From the NCBI RefSeq assembly GCF_030009775.1, contig NZ_JASCTH010000032.1:1-64000 (forward strand): DNA of 64,000 nucleotides. Direction: 5' to 3'. The notes under the pieces are model-generated. The model did not search any database and was not told the DNA's origin. It saw nothing but the letters and a program-made list of their open reading frames with translations. Source of the stretch: Actinoplanes sandaracinus (GTDB lineage: Bacteria > Actinomycetota > Actinomycetes > Mycobacteriales > Micromonosporaceae). A program made the position numbers and the translations under genes. How positions within the stretch are numbered: the stretch's first letter is position 1; every line of letters begins with the position of its first letter. Of the stretch, positions 8,037 to 17,293 are shown in pieces.

Positions 8037-11030
8037 TCATCGGGGCTCGATCCGGCGGCGGAGGTCGCGGCCACCGAGGACCGCGACCAGGAACTGGACG
8101 ACGAGAACCGCGGCGCCGGCGCCGAGCAGCACCTCCGGGCGTGGCCAGGCGGGCAGCGGCAGGTCGGGCGGGGTCAGCCCGGCCAACGGCAGCGCCCATC
8201 CGGTGAGCCGCCACGCCGCCGCCGCGACCAGCAACCCGAGCGCCGAGGCGATGAGGACCAGCACCGGGTACGTCCAGAGGGTCGCCTGCCCGGCCGGGCG
8301 GGGCCGGAGCCCCTGGGCGCGGAGCGCGGCGAGGTCCTCGGTGCGGCGGATCCGGTCGACGGCCACGGTGAGGGCGAGCGCCCCGGCGCCGAGGAGCCCG
8401 GCGAGGATCGCGGCGAGCGCGTGGAACCAGAGGGCGACGGCCGGGCCCTCGTCGTCGAGCGCGGCCCGGACCTGGCCGGCCGAGGTCTCGGACACGACGT
8501 GCAGGCCGTGGTCGGCGAGGCGGTCGACGATGTCGGCCGGTGCTGCCGCGTTGAGCCAGATCTGCGGTTCCGGCGCCCTCTTGGGTTCTCTGGACAGCAG
8601 GTCGGTGTATTCGAGATCGACGAGGATCGCCTGCCGCCCGACACCGGGAACGGCCGGCAGGGCGGCGACCGGCGCGACCGGGATGGTCGTGGCCCCCGCG
8701 TCGAGGATCGTCCCGTTGGCGGGAGCCGTCCCGGCGTACCCGATGGGCAGTGGAAAGGGGGTGGAGGCCGGCTGGATCCAGGCGGCCTGGGCGACGTTCG
8801 CGGAGACCTCGAACTCGGCTCGCAGACCGTCCGGTGACGCCGACAGGCGCGTCTCGCTGGTGGCTCGCCAGCGGGCCGCGTCGGTCAGCGGCGCCGGTGT
8901 GGTGGTGGCCAGCGACCGGATCACCACATCGCCCCTGACCCGGGTGACGGTGCCCGCCCCGGAGATCCGGATGGCGTTGATCTGGCATCCGCCGAGGCAG
9001 ATCGGCACTTCCTGGCGATAGGTGTGCGTTCCTGAGCGGAGGTCGCCGAGTTCCACGAGGCCTTCGCCCTGGCCGGTCAGCGACGACACCGAGACGGCGA
9101 GTTCGAGGGCATCGGTCGAGGTGGTGGTGGCCTCGACCGCGATGTCCTGGCTGCCGAAGGCGATCGGGGTGGGCGCCGTCGGGCGCAGGCGCTCCCGCAG
9201 GTCGTCGCGGTCGGGGGCGCCGCCCGGCCAGGCGGGGACGCCGGGCAGCGCCCGGGTGTCGACGGCGAGGCCCGGTGGTGCGCCGGCGCCGCCGGCGATG
9301 TGCACGGCGGCCATCGCGAACTTGCCGTCCGGGTCGATGGCACGGACTCCGTTGAGCAGCCGTTGCCGGGTGACGGACTGGACGGTGAGGACCCGGTCGG
9401 CGCCGGTGCCGAGCCGGGCCTCGGCGTCCCGGCCGCCGGCGGCGGTGTCGACCGTGCACGCCGCATAGCCGGCCACCGCGGCGGAGGCGACGAGCAGGGC
9501 GAACAGGCGGCCGGCGCCGGGACGGCGGGACAACTGGAGGCCGGCGAGCGCGACTCCGAGCCGTCCCCGGTTCAGGGCGCGTACGGCATACCGGTTGACC
9601 AGGGGAAGCAACAGCCGCGCCGCCACCAGCGCCAGGGCCAGCACGATCAGCGCCGGTGCGAAGAGCCCGACGCCGGTGAGTGGATCCTCGACGAGGGCGA
9701 ACTGGGCGCCGGTGACGGCCGCGAGCACCACCACCACCACCTCGGCCGCGGGCAGCCGGCGGCGGTCCACGACGGGCGCCCGCCGCAGCAGGCCGGTGAC
9801 CGGGCTGACCAGTTGCCGCCGCTGGGCCACCACCGCGGCGACGAGGGCGGCGACGGCGGCGAAGGGGGCGTAGCGCAGCGAGGTGAGGGCCGGATCCGCC
9901 CCGACACCGGGGAACAGGATCGCGGCGACCGTGTTGACGAGCAGTTGTCCGGCCAGGCAGCCGGCGACCGCCCCGGCCAGCACCGCCACGAGACTCTCGC
10001 CGGTCGCCAGCCACCACCGGGTCCACCAGCGCGAGCCGCGGAGCGCCACGACGGCGAGTTCGCTCTGCCGGCCCACGGCGCCGTAGCCGACGGTCAGGTA
10101 GATGGTGAAACAGGCGAGCAGCACCAGGGGGATCGACAGGACCGGCACCAGGAGGCGGGCCGCGGCCCGGTCCTCGTCGATCCGATCGAGCAGGCGGGGT
10201 ATCCCGCTCTCGAACCGCAGCGATCCCTCCAGCTCGTCGGCGGTCGCGGCGAGCCGGCCCATGTCGGCCCGGAGCTGGCCGAGGCGGTCGACGTCGATGG
10301 TCCCGGGCTGGGGGACGCCGTCGATCGCCATCGCGGTGGTGGTCCGCACCATCGTGTCGAGCGTGACGGCGTTGGTGAAGACCGGTTCGCCCGGCCCCAT
10401 GTCGTCACCGGAGACGAAATAGCCGTGCAGGCCCCAGTAGGCGTCGGTGGGATCGATGGGCCGATAGGTGCCGGCGACGGTCAGCGTCTTCGGCGAACCG
10501 TCGGGATCCCAGGTGGGTGGCCGGGCGAGGCCGTTCATCCGGGCCGCGGTCAGGGTGATCGTGTCGCCGGCGGCGATGCCGAGCCGCTCTGAGCTCGCCG
10601 CGCCGAGCAGCACATCGCCCTCGCCGACCAGGCAGCGACCGGCGACGATGCGCACGTGGGCGCACAGGTTCTGGCGGAAGACGAGCCGGGACGGCAGGGA
10701 GTTGTCCTTCTCCAGGCCGACCGTCGGCACCTCGGCGGAGTGGTGGAAGGTGAACCCGTTCAGGCCGAGGAACAGCACCCGGCCGACGTCGGGGAACCTG
10801 ATGTCGACGGTGCCGAGCGGGTCCTCCTGGTTGTCGATGGTGTGGCGGGTCACCAGGGTGAGGTCCCTGGCCGGCGCGCGAGCGATCTGGCGGTCGGCGA
10901 CCACCCGCTCGGCCGCGACCAGGTAGGCCGGCGCGGCGACGGCGGAGGCGACCGCGAGCATGGCCAGCAGGGCGAGGGTGACGGCCTGCCCGCGCCGGTT
11001 CCAGACCATCGCCAGGACCAGGGAGATCAT
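8037..11030 (-). CDS. FtsX-like ABC transporter permease (second of a pair)
   Basis: This 997-residue permease has an N-terminal membrane helix (about residues 11-36), a large extracytoplasmic domain, a cluster of hydrophobic helices in the middle, a second extracytoplasmic domain, and a last helix cluster near the C-terminus. This is the duplicated FtsX/MacB-like architecture of actinobacterial efflux systems. The ATG at 11030 overlaps the stop of the upstream permease in an ATGA junction, so translation is coupled. The frame stays open far upstream, but that part is an antisense-like Arg/Gly/Ala-rich artefact within the neighbouring gene. It is a distant paralogue of the upstream permease. 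Confidence 0.88.
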   Translation of the reverse strand: MISLVLAMVWNRRGQAVTLALLAMLAVASAVAAPAYLVAAERVVADRQIARAPARDLTLVTRHTIDNQEDPLGTVDIRFPDVGRVLFLGLNGFTFHHSAEVPTVGLEKDNSLPSRLVFRQNLCAHVRIVAGRCLVGEGDVLLGAASSERLGIAAGDTITLTAARMNGLARPPTWDPDGSPKTLTVAGTYRPIDPTDAYWGLHGYFVSGDDMGPGEPVFTNAVTLDTMVRTTTAMAIDGVPQPGTIDVDRLGQLRADMGRLAATADELEGSLRFESGIPRLLDRIDEDRAAARLLVPVLSIPLVLLACFTIYLTVGYGAVGRQSELAVVALRGSRWWTRWWLATGESLVAVLAGAVAGCLAGQLLVNTVAAILFPGVGADPALTSLRYAPFAAVAALVAAVVAQRRQLVSPVTGLLRRAPVVDRRRLPAAEVVVVVLAAVTGAQFALVEDPLTGVGLFAPALIVLALALVAARLLLPLVNRYAVRALNRGRLGVALAGLQLSRRPGAGRLFALLVASAAVAGYAACTVDTAAGGRDAEARLGTGADRVLTVQSVTRQRLLNGVRAIDPDGKFAMAAVHIAGGAGAPPGLAVDTRALPGVPAWPGGAPDRDDLRERLRPTAPTPIAFGSQDIAVEATTTSTDALELAVSVSSLTGQGEGLVELGDLRSGTHTYRQEVPICLGGCQINAIRISGAGTVTRVRGDVVIRSLATTTPAPLTDAARWRATSETRLSASPDGLRAEFEVSANVAQAAWIQPASTPFPLPIGYAGTAPANGTILDAGATTIPVAPVAALPAVPGVGRQAILVDLEYTDLLSREPKRAPEPQIWLNAAAPADIVDRLADHGLHVVSETSAGQVRAALDDEGPAVALWFHALAAILAGLLGAGALALTVAVDRIRRTEDLAALRAQGLRPRPAGQATLWTYPVLVLIASALGLLVAAAAWRLTGWALPLAGLTPPDLPLPAWPRPEVLLGAGAAVLVVQFLVAVLGGRDLRRRIEPR

Positions 11031-14000
11031 CGGCCGGCCTCCCCTTCCCGCAGGCTTCTCATCAGGGGTTGCAGGGCGATCAGGCCGGTCAGGCCGAGCA
11101 CGATGAGGGCCACCGCCACGGCAAGCGCGGCCACCAGCGGATCCAGCGGGCCCGGTGGCGCGAGCACCGCCCAGCCGTCGGTGAAGGGTGGAACCGCCCG
11201 GCGGGTCACAGCGATCGCCAGCAGCGCGGCCAGCACTCCGCCGAGGAGACCGGAAATGATCAGTGCGGCCGTGCCGGCCCAGCCGGTTCGCACCGCCACC
11301 CGGCGAGGCAGGCCCTGCACGCGCAGGGCCGCGAACTGCTCGGCGAGCGACCGGCGGTCCACTGTGGCGGCGACCGCGACGATGGCGGCCGCCAGCAGCA
11401 GCGCGGCGGCGCCGGCCAGCAACTCGAACCGGACCAGGATGGCCGGGCTCTGGACGCCCAGCCGGTCGGCGTAGGCGGTCACGTCGGTCTCGGCGGTCAC
11501 GGTCAAGCCGCCCGCGGTGAGCGCCTCGACGATGCCGGGCCGGGCGGAGGGCGCCAGCCACACCTGGAACTGCCCGCCGGGGTCGGCGTCGGCGGCCAGG
11601 CGACGGGTGGTGTCGAGGTCGACGAGCAGGCCGGCGCCGCCCACCGCGGGCAGCGCGGCCACGGACCCCGTCACCTGTACGGGCACCGGCTCCCCGTACG
11701 CCGGAAGCAACGCGTCGCCGCCCACCCACCGCTCGGGAACCGGCCCGGCCAGCAGCGCGGGCAGCGGCAGGAGGCTGTCGGACGCCCAGGCCTCGACACC
11801 GACCCGGTCCTCCTTGGTCACGTTGGGGTCGGTGGCCAGCCGCAGGGTGCCGTCCGCCGCGACCAGGTCCAGTGCCGCGCCGTTGGTGCCGACTCGCCAC
11901 CGGGCGATGTCACCGAGCGCGGTGGCGTCGAGGACCGGGGTCGCCGGGGCGCCCTGGCCGAGCCCACGCACGGTGACGGCGGTGCCGGCGGGCGGCGCCT
12001 CGGTTCGCCCGGTCCGGTTCGGCGGGGTGGTCAGGTCCCACCGGATGATCCGGCAGCCGGGCGCCGTGGCGCAGGCGGTCACCGGCACGGTCACCGTCTG
12101 GTCTCCGCCCCGCAGCGTCCCGAAGCCGACGGCCGCCGGCTGCCCGGTGCCCTCGTGCTGCAGGTGCAGCGTGAGCACCACGTCGGCGGGCCCGTCCCGG
12201 CGGGCGTTCAGGGTGAGCCGGTCGCCGGTGACGAGGGGCAGCGGTGTCAGTGCGGCGGCGGCCGCGGCGGCCGGCAGCGTGGCGGCCCGGCCGTACTCGG
12301 GCCGCCAGCCCGCGACCGCGCCGAGCCGGGCGGTGTCCACCTCGAGGACCTGGACGTTCTCGGTCCGGTTCCGCACGACGGCCATCGCCTCGCGGCCGCC
12401 CGGGTCGGCTCCGCGGACCGCGTTCAGCAGCACGGTCCGGTTGGCCGCCCCGACGTTCAGCACCCGGTGCGCGCCGAGTTCGGCGGCGCTGCGGGCGGCC
12501 CGGGCCTCGTTCTCGGCGGCCCAGCCGCCGGCCGCCGTGACGAACAGCGCGACCGAGACCACGACCAGCGCGAACAGCCGGTCGGTGCCGGGCGACCGGG
12601 AGATCCGCAGGGCGGTCAGCCCGGTCAGCAGCCGCCCGGATCGCAGCGCGGCGGCGCCGCCGCGGTCGGTCGCCAGGCTCAGCAGCCGCGCCGCGACCAG
12701 GCCCACCGCGAGCGTGGCCAGAGCGAGGGCGGCTCGGCCCAGGCCGTCCGCGGGCCCACCGGAGCGGGCCTGGTAGATCGCGACGGCGGCGACGGCCAGC
12801 AGCACCGTGTCGACGAGGGCGGGACGCCAGGTGCCGCGCCCGGACGCGGCTCGCTGCAGGAGCGCGGCGACCGGCCGGCCGAGCACCGTGGCCTCGACCG
12901 CGGCGAGCACGGCCAGGCCGCCGAACAGCACCGCGGCCACCGCCGCGGCGCTGTAGGTCAGGGCGGTCGCCCGGTCGGCCGCGGCCGGCACCGGGCCGGC
13001 CAGAGCCCACGCCAGAAGGTATCCGGCGGGGGCGCCGAACAGGACGCCGGCGACCAGCGGCACCAGATGTTGCCCCCAGGCCAGCCGCAGCCGCCCGGAC
13101 CGGCTCACCCCGCGCAGTTTCAGCAGGCCGGCATCGGCCCGCCGGTCGCGCAGGGTGTACCAGCCGGCCAGCCCGATCGCGAACCAGGTGAGGATCAGCA
13201 ACTGCGCGCCGGAGGCCGTCACGCCGTTCAGGATCAAGGCGCGGTCCCGGACGATCGCCTGGTGGAGCGGGCGGGCCAGACTGGTGAGCCGCAGTTGGGA
13301 CTGGCCGAGCCGGCGGTCGGCGGCGGTGAGTTCGGCATCGAGGTCGAAGCCGCCGGCGCCGCGCAGCAGCGCGTCCGGCAGCACCACGTCGTACGCCATC
13401 ATCGGGCTCAGCAGTTGCGGGTGCTCGAAGGTGGCGGCCGCGGTGAACAAGGGGTCCGGACCGGACGCGGCCCGGAACAGGCGGTTCGCCCAGTACGGCC
13501 CGGTCACGTCGGTCAGCGCGTAGAGCCCGACCACGCGAAGGCTGAGCGGAACGCCCGACGCGATGGTGAGCATCTCCAGGTTTCCGCCCAGTCCGGCGCC
13601 GAGCCGGCGGGCGGCCTCGTGGCTGATCGCGACTTCGCCGCGGGCCGCCGGGCAGGCCCCGTCCAGCCGGACGTGATCGCAGAACTCCTGGCGGTGGGCC
13701 AGGTCAACGCGGACGGAGCCCGGACCGGTCCGCACCTCGATGTGGTGGGTCATCCCGCCGGTTCCGGCGCCGGCGCCGGGTGGCAGCCCGGCTCGCGCCT
13801 GGTCGGTGAACCGGCCCAGCGCGGCGTCCGGCCGGCCCTCGGTGTCGAGGCGCTGGGTCACCGTGACTATCCGCTGGTCGGCGGGCGCGGCCCGGAGGTA
13901 GGCGTCGGCGGCCTTGCCGACGGCGGCGAACCCGTACCACGGGCCGGCCGCGGCGACGGCCGCCGCGATGGCGGTCAGCACCAGAATCGTCAGCGCCTGC

Positions 14001-14041
14001 GCGGCTCGGGTCCGCACCGCACCGAAGACGAGCGCGAACAT
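11027..14041 (-). CDS. FtsX-like ABC transporter permease (first of a pair)
   Basis: The 1004-residue protein has an N-terminal helix (ALTILVLTAIAAAVAAA), a large extracytoplasmic domain to about residue 260, a block of helices at roughly 270-470, a second extracytoplasmic domain with paired Cys (ACATAPGC), and a C-terminal helix block ending IVLGLTGLIALQPLM. The start is well supported: GGGGAGGGG lies about 4 bases before the ATG at 14041. With the next permease and the 7216-7869 ATPase it forms a likely three-gene operon. The transported substrate is unknown; such systems often move lipids, peptides or antibiotics. Confidence 0.88.
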   Translation of the reverse strand: MFALVFGAVRTRAAQALTILVLTAIAAAVAAAGPWYGFAAVGKAADAYLRAAPADQRIVTVTQRLDTEGRPDAALGRFTDQARAGLPPGAGAGTGGMTHHIEVRTGPGSVRVDLAHRQEFCDHVRLDGACPAARGEVAISHEAARRLGAGLGGNLEMLTIASGVPLSLRVVGLYALTDVTGPYWANRLFRAASGPDPLFTAAATFEHPQLLSPMMAYDVVLPDALLRGAGGFDLDAELTAADRRLGQSQLRLTSLARPLHQAIVRDRALILNGVTASGAQLLILTWFAIGLAGWYTLRDRRADAGLLKLRGVSRSGRLRLAWGQHLVPLVAGVLFGAPAGYLLAWALAGPVPAAADRATALTYSAAAVAAVLFGGLAVLAAVEATVLGRPVAALLQRAASGRGTWRPALVDTVLLAVAAVAIYQARSGGPADGLGRAALALATLAVGLVAARLLSLATDRGGAAALRSGRLLTGLTALRISRSPGTDRLFALVVVSVALFVTAAGGWAAENEARAARSAAELGAHRVLNVGAANRTVLLNAVRGADPGGREAMAVVRNRTENVQVLEVDTARLGAVAGWRPEYGRAATLPAAAAAAALTPLPLVTGDRLTLNARRDGPADVVLTLHLQHEGTGQPAAVGFGTLRGGDQTVTVPVTACATAPGCRIIRWDLTTPPNRTGRTEAPPAGTAVTVRGLGQGAPATPVLDATALGDIARWRVGTNGAALDLVAADGTLRLATDPNVTKEDRVGVEAWASDSLLPLPALLAGPVPERWVGGDALLPAYGEPVPVQVTGSVAALPAVGGAGLLVDLDTTRRLAADADPGGQFQVWLAPSARPGIVEALTAGGLTVTAETDVTAYADRLGVQSPAILVRFELLAGAAALLLAAAIVAVAATVDRRSLAEQFAALRVQGLPRRVAVRTGWAGTAALIISGLLGGVLAALLAIAVTRRAVPPFTDGWAVLAPPGPLDPLVAALAVAVALIVLGLTGLIALQPLMRSLREGEAGR

Positions 14042-14124
14042 TCACCCCTCCCCCGGTTGCGGGGGACGTTACGCGATGGAGCCGCCGCGCGGCGACCCTT
14101 GTGGACGGACGCTGCTTAACCGGT

Positions 14125-15081
14125 TCACAACCAACCGCGGCGCTTCAGGTAGAGATAGAGCGAGCCGCCGGCGACCACGATGAGGGCGCTGCTGAGCACG
14201 AAGCCCCACCACCGCTCATAACCGGGGTACGGCACGTTCTGTCCGAAGTAGCCGGTCAGCGCGGTCGGGATCGCGATGATCGCCGCCCAGGCCGCCAGTT
14301 TCCGGGTCACGTCGTTGAGTTCGTTGCTCTGTTCGGCCAGATCGTGGTCGAGCAGCTCGGTGATCCGGTCACGCGCATGCTCGATCAACTCCAGAGACCG
14401 GTGGGCGTGGTCCTCGACGTCCCGGTAGTACGGCCGCAGGTGCTCCTCGCCGGCCAGGTCCCGGGCGACGTCGGCGACCACCTCCGGCATCGGGGCCACC
14501 GCCCGGCGCAGCGCGGCCAGAGCCCGGCGCAGGGCGAAACCGTGCCTGCGCACGTCGCGGGGCGCCGCGCCCTCACCGAGCATCCGGTCCTCGACGCGGT
14601 CCATGGCCTCGTCGATCCGCACGGCGACCGCGTGCTGGCCGTCCACGACCAGATCGAGCAGCCCGTACACGAGGAAGTCGACGCCGCCGGCCGCGGCGAG
14701 CCGCTCGTCGGCGTCCCACCTGGCCAGCAGGGGTTCCAGGTCGAAGGGCGACTTGCGCACGGTGATCAGTGCCCGCGGGGTGACGAACGCGCTGATCTCG
14801 GTCTTGCGCACCTCGTCGCCCCACTCGACCGCGTAGACGTTGAGGAAGAGGTGGTGGCGGTAACGGTCCACCTTGGGCCGCTCGTGCCGCCCGGTGGCGT
14901 CCTCGACCGCGAGCGGGTGCAGATCGAACTCGCCCGCGACGGCCCGCAACTGTTCCGGACCGGGATCGTCCAGGTCGAGCCAGAGCACCGCGTCCGGGTC
15001 GGCGTCGAGCCGGCCGGCCGCCTCCCCCGCTCCGAAGCCCTCGGCGGTGAGCCGGCCTTTGACATAGAGACGGGAGGCCAC
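14125..15081 (-). CDS. CorA-family divalent cation channel with GQN motif
   Basis: The 318-residue protein has a long cytosolic alpha/beta N-terminal domain with an acidic coiled-coil region (VEDRMLGEGAAPRDV through LDHDLAEQSNELNDV). Two C-terminal membrane helices follow, AAWAAIIAIPTALTGYF and GFVLSSALIVVAGGSLYLYL, ending in a basic tail. In CorA the first helix is followed by the GMN selectivity signature; here it reads GQN (FGQNVPYPG). The protein clearly belongs to the CorA superfamily and probably conducts Mg2+ or another divalent metal, but the altered motif makes selectivity uncertain. It stands alone, divergent from pnuC. Confidence 0.88.
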   Translation of the reverse strand: MASRLYVKGRLTAEGFGAGEAAGRLDADPDAVLWLDLDDPGPEQLRAVAGEFDLHPLAVEDATGRHERPKVDRYRHHLFLNVYAVEWGDEVRKTEISAFVTPRALITVRKSPFDLEPLLARWDADERLAAAGGVDFLVYGLLDLVVDGQHAVAVRIDEAMDRVEDRMLGEGAAPRDVRRHGFALRRALAALRRAVAPMPEVVADVARDLAGEEHLRPYYRDVEDHAHRSLELIEHARDRITELLDHDLAEQSNELNDVTRKLAAWAAIIAIPTALTGYFGQNVPYPGYERWWGFVLSSALIVVAGGSLYLYLKRRGWL

Positions 15082-15141
15082 CGGCCCACTATGCCCGCCG
15101 GCGGAAACGGCACGGAAACCGGTACGTGCCTACGATGAGCC

Positions 15142-15843
15142 GTGACCTGGATCGATCAACTGCTGACCACGTTCTACACGGCCCAGTGGCAGGTGACCGA
15201 CGGCCAGGCGATCTACTGGCGGGAGATCGTCGGCAACGCGTTCGGGCTGGGGTCGGCGCTGTTCGGGCTGCGCCGCAACGCGTGGGCCTGGCCGGTCGGG
15301 ATCGTCGGCAACGTGCTGCTGTTCACCGTCTTCCTGGGGCAGGCCCTCGGCAACGAGTCCGGCACCCCGCTCTACGGCCAGGCCGCCCGGCAGGTCTTCT
15401 TCCTGATCACCAGCGTCTACGGCTGGTGGGCCTGGCGGCGCAACCGCCGCCGGGACCACGGCGCCGCCGTGGTCCCGCACTGGGCGAGCCCGCGGCAGCG
15501 CCTCACCGTCATCCCGCTGGCCCTGGCCGCCGTGGTCGGCTGCTTCTTCGTGTTCCGCGAGATCGGAGCCGGTTTCCCGGTGCCGTGGTGGTACTACCTG
15601 GCCGATTCGTGGATCTTCGTCGGCTCGATGCTGGCCACCTATGCGATGGCCCGCGGCTGGGTCGAGTTCTGGCTGTGCTGGATCGCCGTGGACCTGGTCG
15701 GTGTGCCCGAGTTGCTGCACTTCGGCTACTACCCGTCGGCGATCCTCTACGCCGTCTACGCGCTGTTCGTCATCTGGGGGTTCGTGGTCTGGCTGCGGAT
15801 CTCCAGGGCCTCCGTCGCGGTGCCGGAGCCGACGCCGGCCTGA
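15142..15843 (+). CDS. pnuC: PnuC-like nicotinamide riboside/mononucleotide transporter
   Basis: The 233-residue membrane protein has about seven hydrophobic segments and the PnuC pattern: WREIVGNAFGLGSALFGLRRN, WPVGIVGNVLLFTVF, LYGQAARQVFFLITSVYGWWAW, and later WIFVGSMLATYAMARGWVEFW. PnuC proteins facilitate diffusion of vitamin B3 ribosides, which are trapped by phosphorylation inside. It starts with GTG at 15142. TACGAT ends only 5 bases upstream, consistent with a leaderless transcript. Its last 88 bp overlap the 3' end of the opposing MFS gene. No NAD repressor or riboswitch is apparent. Confidence 0.92.
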   Translation: MTWIDQLLTTFYTAQWQVTDGQAIYWREIVGNAFGLGSALFGLRRNAWAWPVGIVGNVLLFTVFLGQALGNESGTPLYGQAARQVFFLITSVYGWWAWRRNRRRDHGAAVVPHWASPRQRLTVIPLALAAVVGCFFVFREIGAGFPVPWWYYLADSWIFVGSMLATYAMARGWVEFWLCWIAVDLVGVPELLHFGYYPSAILYAVYALFVIWGFVVWLRISRASVAVPEPTPA

Positions 15844-17213
15844 CGGCGCAGCATCCACAGGCTGACCGGCACCCCGGCGGCCACCAGGACGGCCGCCACC
15901 ACCAGCGAATACCGGTAACCCGCCAGGAAGTCCCCGCCGGCCGCCTCGGTCCGGGCGGTCAGGATCGCGCCGAGCACCGTGACGCCGAGCAGCCCGAACA
16001 CCTCCCGCGCGACGTTCAGCATCCCGGAGGCGATACCGGCCCGCCACGGCGGCAACGCGTCGACCACCACGGTGTTGAGCGGAATCAGCAGGCCGCCGCC
16101 GACGCCGTAGAGGGCGAACCAGGGCAGCAGGTCGGCATAGGTGGTGCCCTCGCCGTACTGTGCGATGCCCGCGATCGCCGCCGCCATCACCGCGAGACCG
16201 AAAGCGGTCACCCGGGCCACGCCGAATCGCAGCTCCAGCCGGGGCGCGAGCACCGCGCCGGCCGCCGTGATGATCGCCATCGGGATGAACGCCGCGCCCG
16301 CCCCGGTCGGTGAGAATCCGAGGACGTTCTGCAGGTAGATGGCCATGTAGAAGTAGATGCCGAAGACCCCGAACGCCCACAGGCCCATCGCCAGCAGGCC
16401 GCCGGTGAACATGCGGGACCGGAAGAACTCCAGGTCCACCATCGAGTCGGCGTTGCGGTTCTGCGAGATCACGAAGACCGCGGCCGCCACGGCCGCCACC
16501 CCGAAGGACCCCAGGATGAGCGGCGAGGTCCAGCCCTCCGCACCTCCTTCGATCAGGGCGTACGTCAGCGCGAACAGCGACAGCGAGGAGGAGGCCAGGC
16601 CGGCCGGGTCGAGGCGGCGCAGGACTGTGGTGAGCGCGGCCGTCCGCGTCGCGCGAGCCGGCACGCTGAAGAGCGTCAACGCCAGCGTGGCCACACCGAT
16701 CGGCAGGTTGATCAGGAAGATCCAGCCCCACGAGACGTGCTCACTGAGCACCCCGCCGGTGAACGGCCCGATGGCCAGAGCCAGCGCGCCCACCCCGCCC
16801 CAGACGCCGATGGCGGCGCCGCGCTCCTTCGGGTTCGGGAACAGCTCCTGCAACAGGGCGAGGGACGCCGGGGCGAGCAGCGCCGCGCCGATGCCCTGCA
16901 CCGCCCGTGCGCCGATCAGCAGGTTCTGGCTGTCGGCCAGCCCGGCGGCGACCGACGCCACCGTGAAGACCGCCAGCCCGGCCAGGAACGCGAGGCGCGT
17001 GCCGAGGACGTCGGCGATGCGGCCGCCGGCCAGCAGCAGACCGGCGAAGACCAGGATGTACGCGCTGGTGATCCATTCCAGCCCGGCGATGCTGAGCCCG
17101 AGGTCACGCTGGATCGATGGCAGCGCGACATTGACGACGTTGTTGTCGAGATAGGTCATGAAGGTGCCGAGCGCCACCGCGACCAGCGCCCACCACCGTC
17201 GGTTCTTCTCCAT
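15756..17213 (-). CDS. MFS exporter, DHA2 (EmrB/QacA) 14-helix family
   Basis: The 485-residue drug:proton antiporter has motif A-like GGRIADVLGTR after helix 2, and the DHA2 start LDNNVVNVALPSIQRDLG with the conserved Asp in helix 1. Fourteen hydrophobic segments can be counted, ending near residue 455 with a polar tail. GGGGGAGAG lies about 6 bases before the ATG at 17213. It is divergent from a TetR-family regulator across an 80-bp gap containing a palindromic operator, the usual arrangement for a self-regulated efflux pump. Its 3' end runs 88 bp into pnuC on the other strand. Confidence 0.93.
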   Translation of the reverse strand: MEKNRRWWALVAVALGTFMTYLDNNVVNVALPSIQRDLGLSIAGLEWITSAYILVFAGLLLAGGRIADVLGTRLAFLAGLAVFTVASVAAGLADSQNLLIGARAVQGIGAALLAPASLALLQELFPNPKERGAAIGVWGGVGALALAIGPFTGGVLSEHVSWGWIFLINLPIGVATLALTLFSVPARATRTAALTTVLRRLDPAGLASSSLSLFALTYALIEGGAEGWTSPLILGSFGVAAVAAAVFVISQNRNADSMVDLEFFRSRMFTGGLLAMGLWAFGVFGIYFYMAIYLQNVLGFSPTGAGAAFIPMAIITAAGAVLAPRLELRFGVARVTAFGLAVMAAAIAGIAQYGEGTTYADLLPWFALYGVGGGLLIPLNTVVVDALPPWRAGIASGMLNVAREVFGLLGVTVLGAILTARTEAAGGDFLAGYRYSLVVAAVLVAAGVPVSLWMLRRQAGVGSGTATEALEIRSQTTNPQMTNSA

Positions 17214-17241
17214 CAGGCTCTCCCCCTGTACGTCGTACTTG

Positions 17242-17263
17242 TACGTTGTACATGTACCTCGTA
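17242..17263. promoter_or_regulatory. Palindromic operator for the TetR/MFS pair
   Basis: A 22-bp interrupted palindrome has TACG and CGTA at its ends and a perfect GTACATGTAC core at 17248-17257. Further GTAC half-sites at 17228-17238 and 17261-17275 surround it. It lies between the divergent MFS and TetR genes, so binding would cover both promoters. Confidence 0.75.
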
Positions 17264-17293
17264 CATGAGACCTGTACCTTGTATGGTTGTCAA

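Noticed and set aside
11031-11900. N-terminal extension of the second FtsX permease frame
   Set aside because: The added residues are Arg/Gly/Ala-rich and overlap the upstream permease in another frame. The ATG at 11030 in an ATGA junction starts with a normal membrane helix.
11069-14119. A 1016-codon plus-strand frame opposite the first FtsX permease
   Set aside because: Composition is Gln, Gly, Arg, His and Pro-rich with no hydrophobic or family pattern. It is the antisense shadow of a GC-rich gene. The same holds for 3231-4664, 9300-10592 and 18677-20314.
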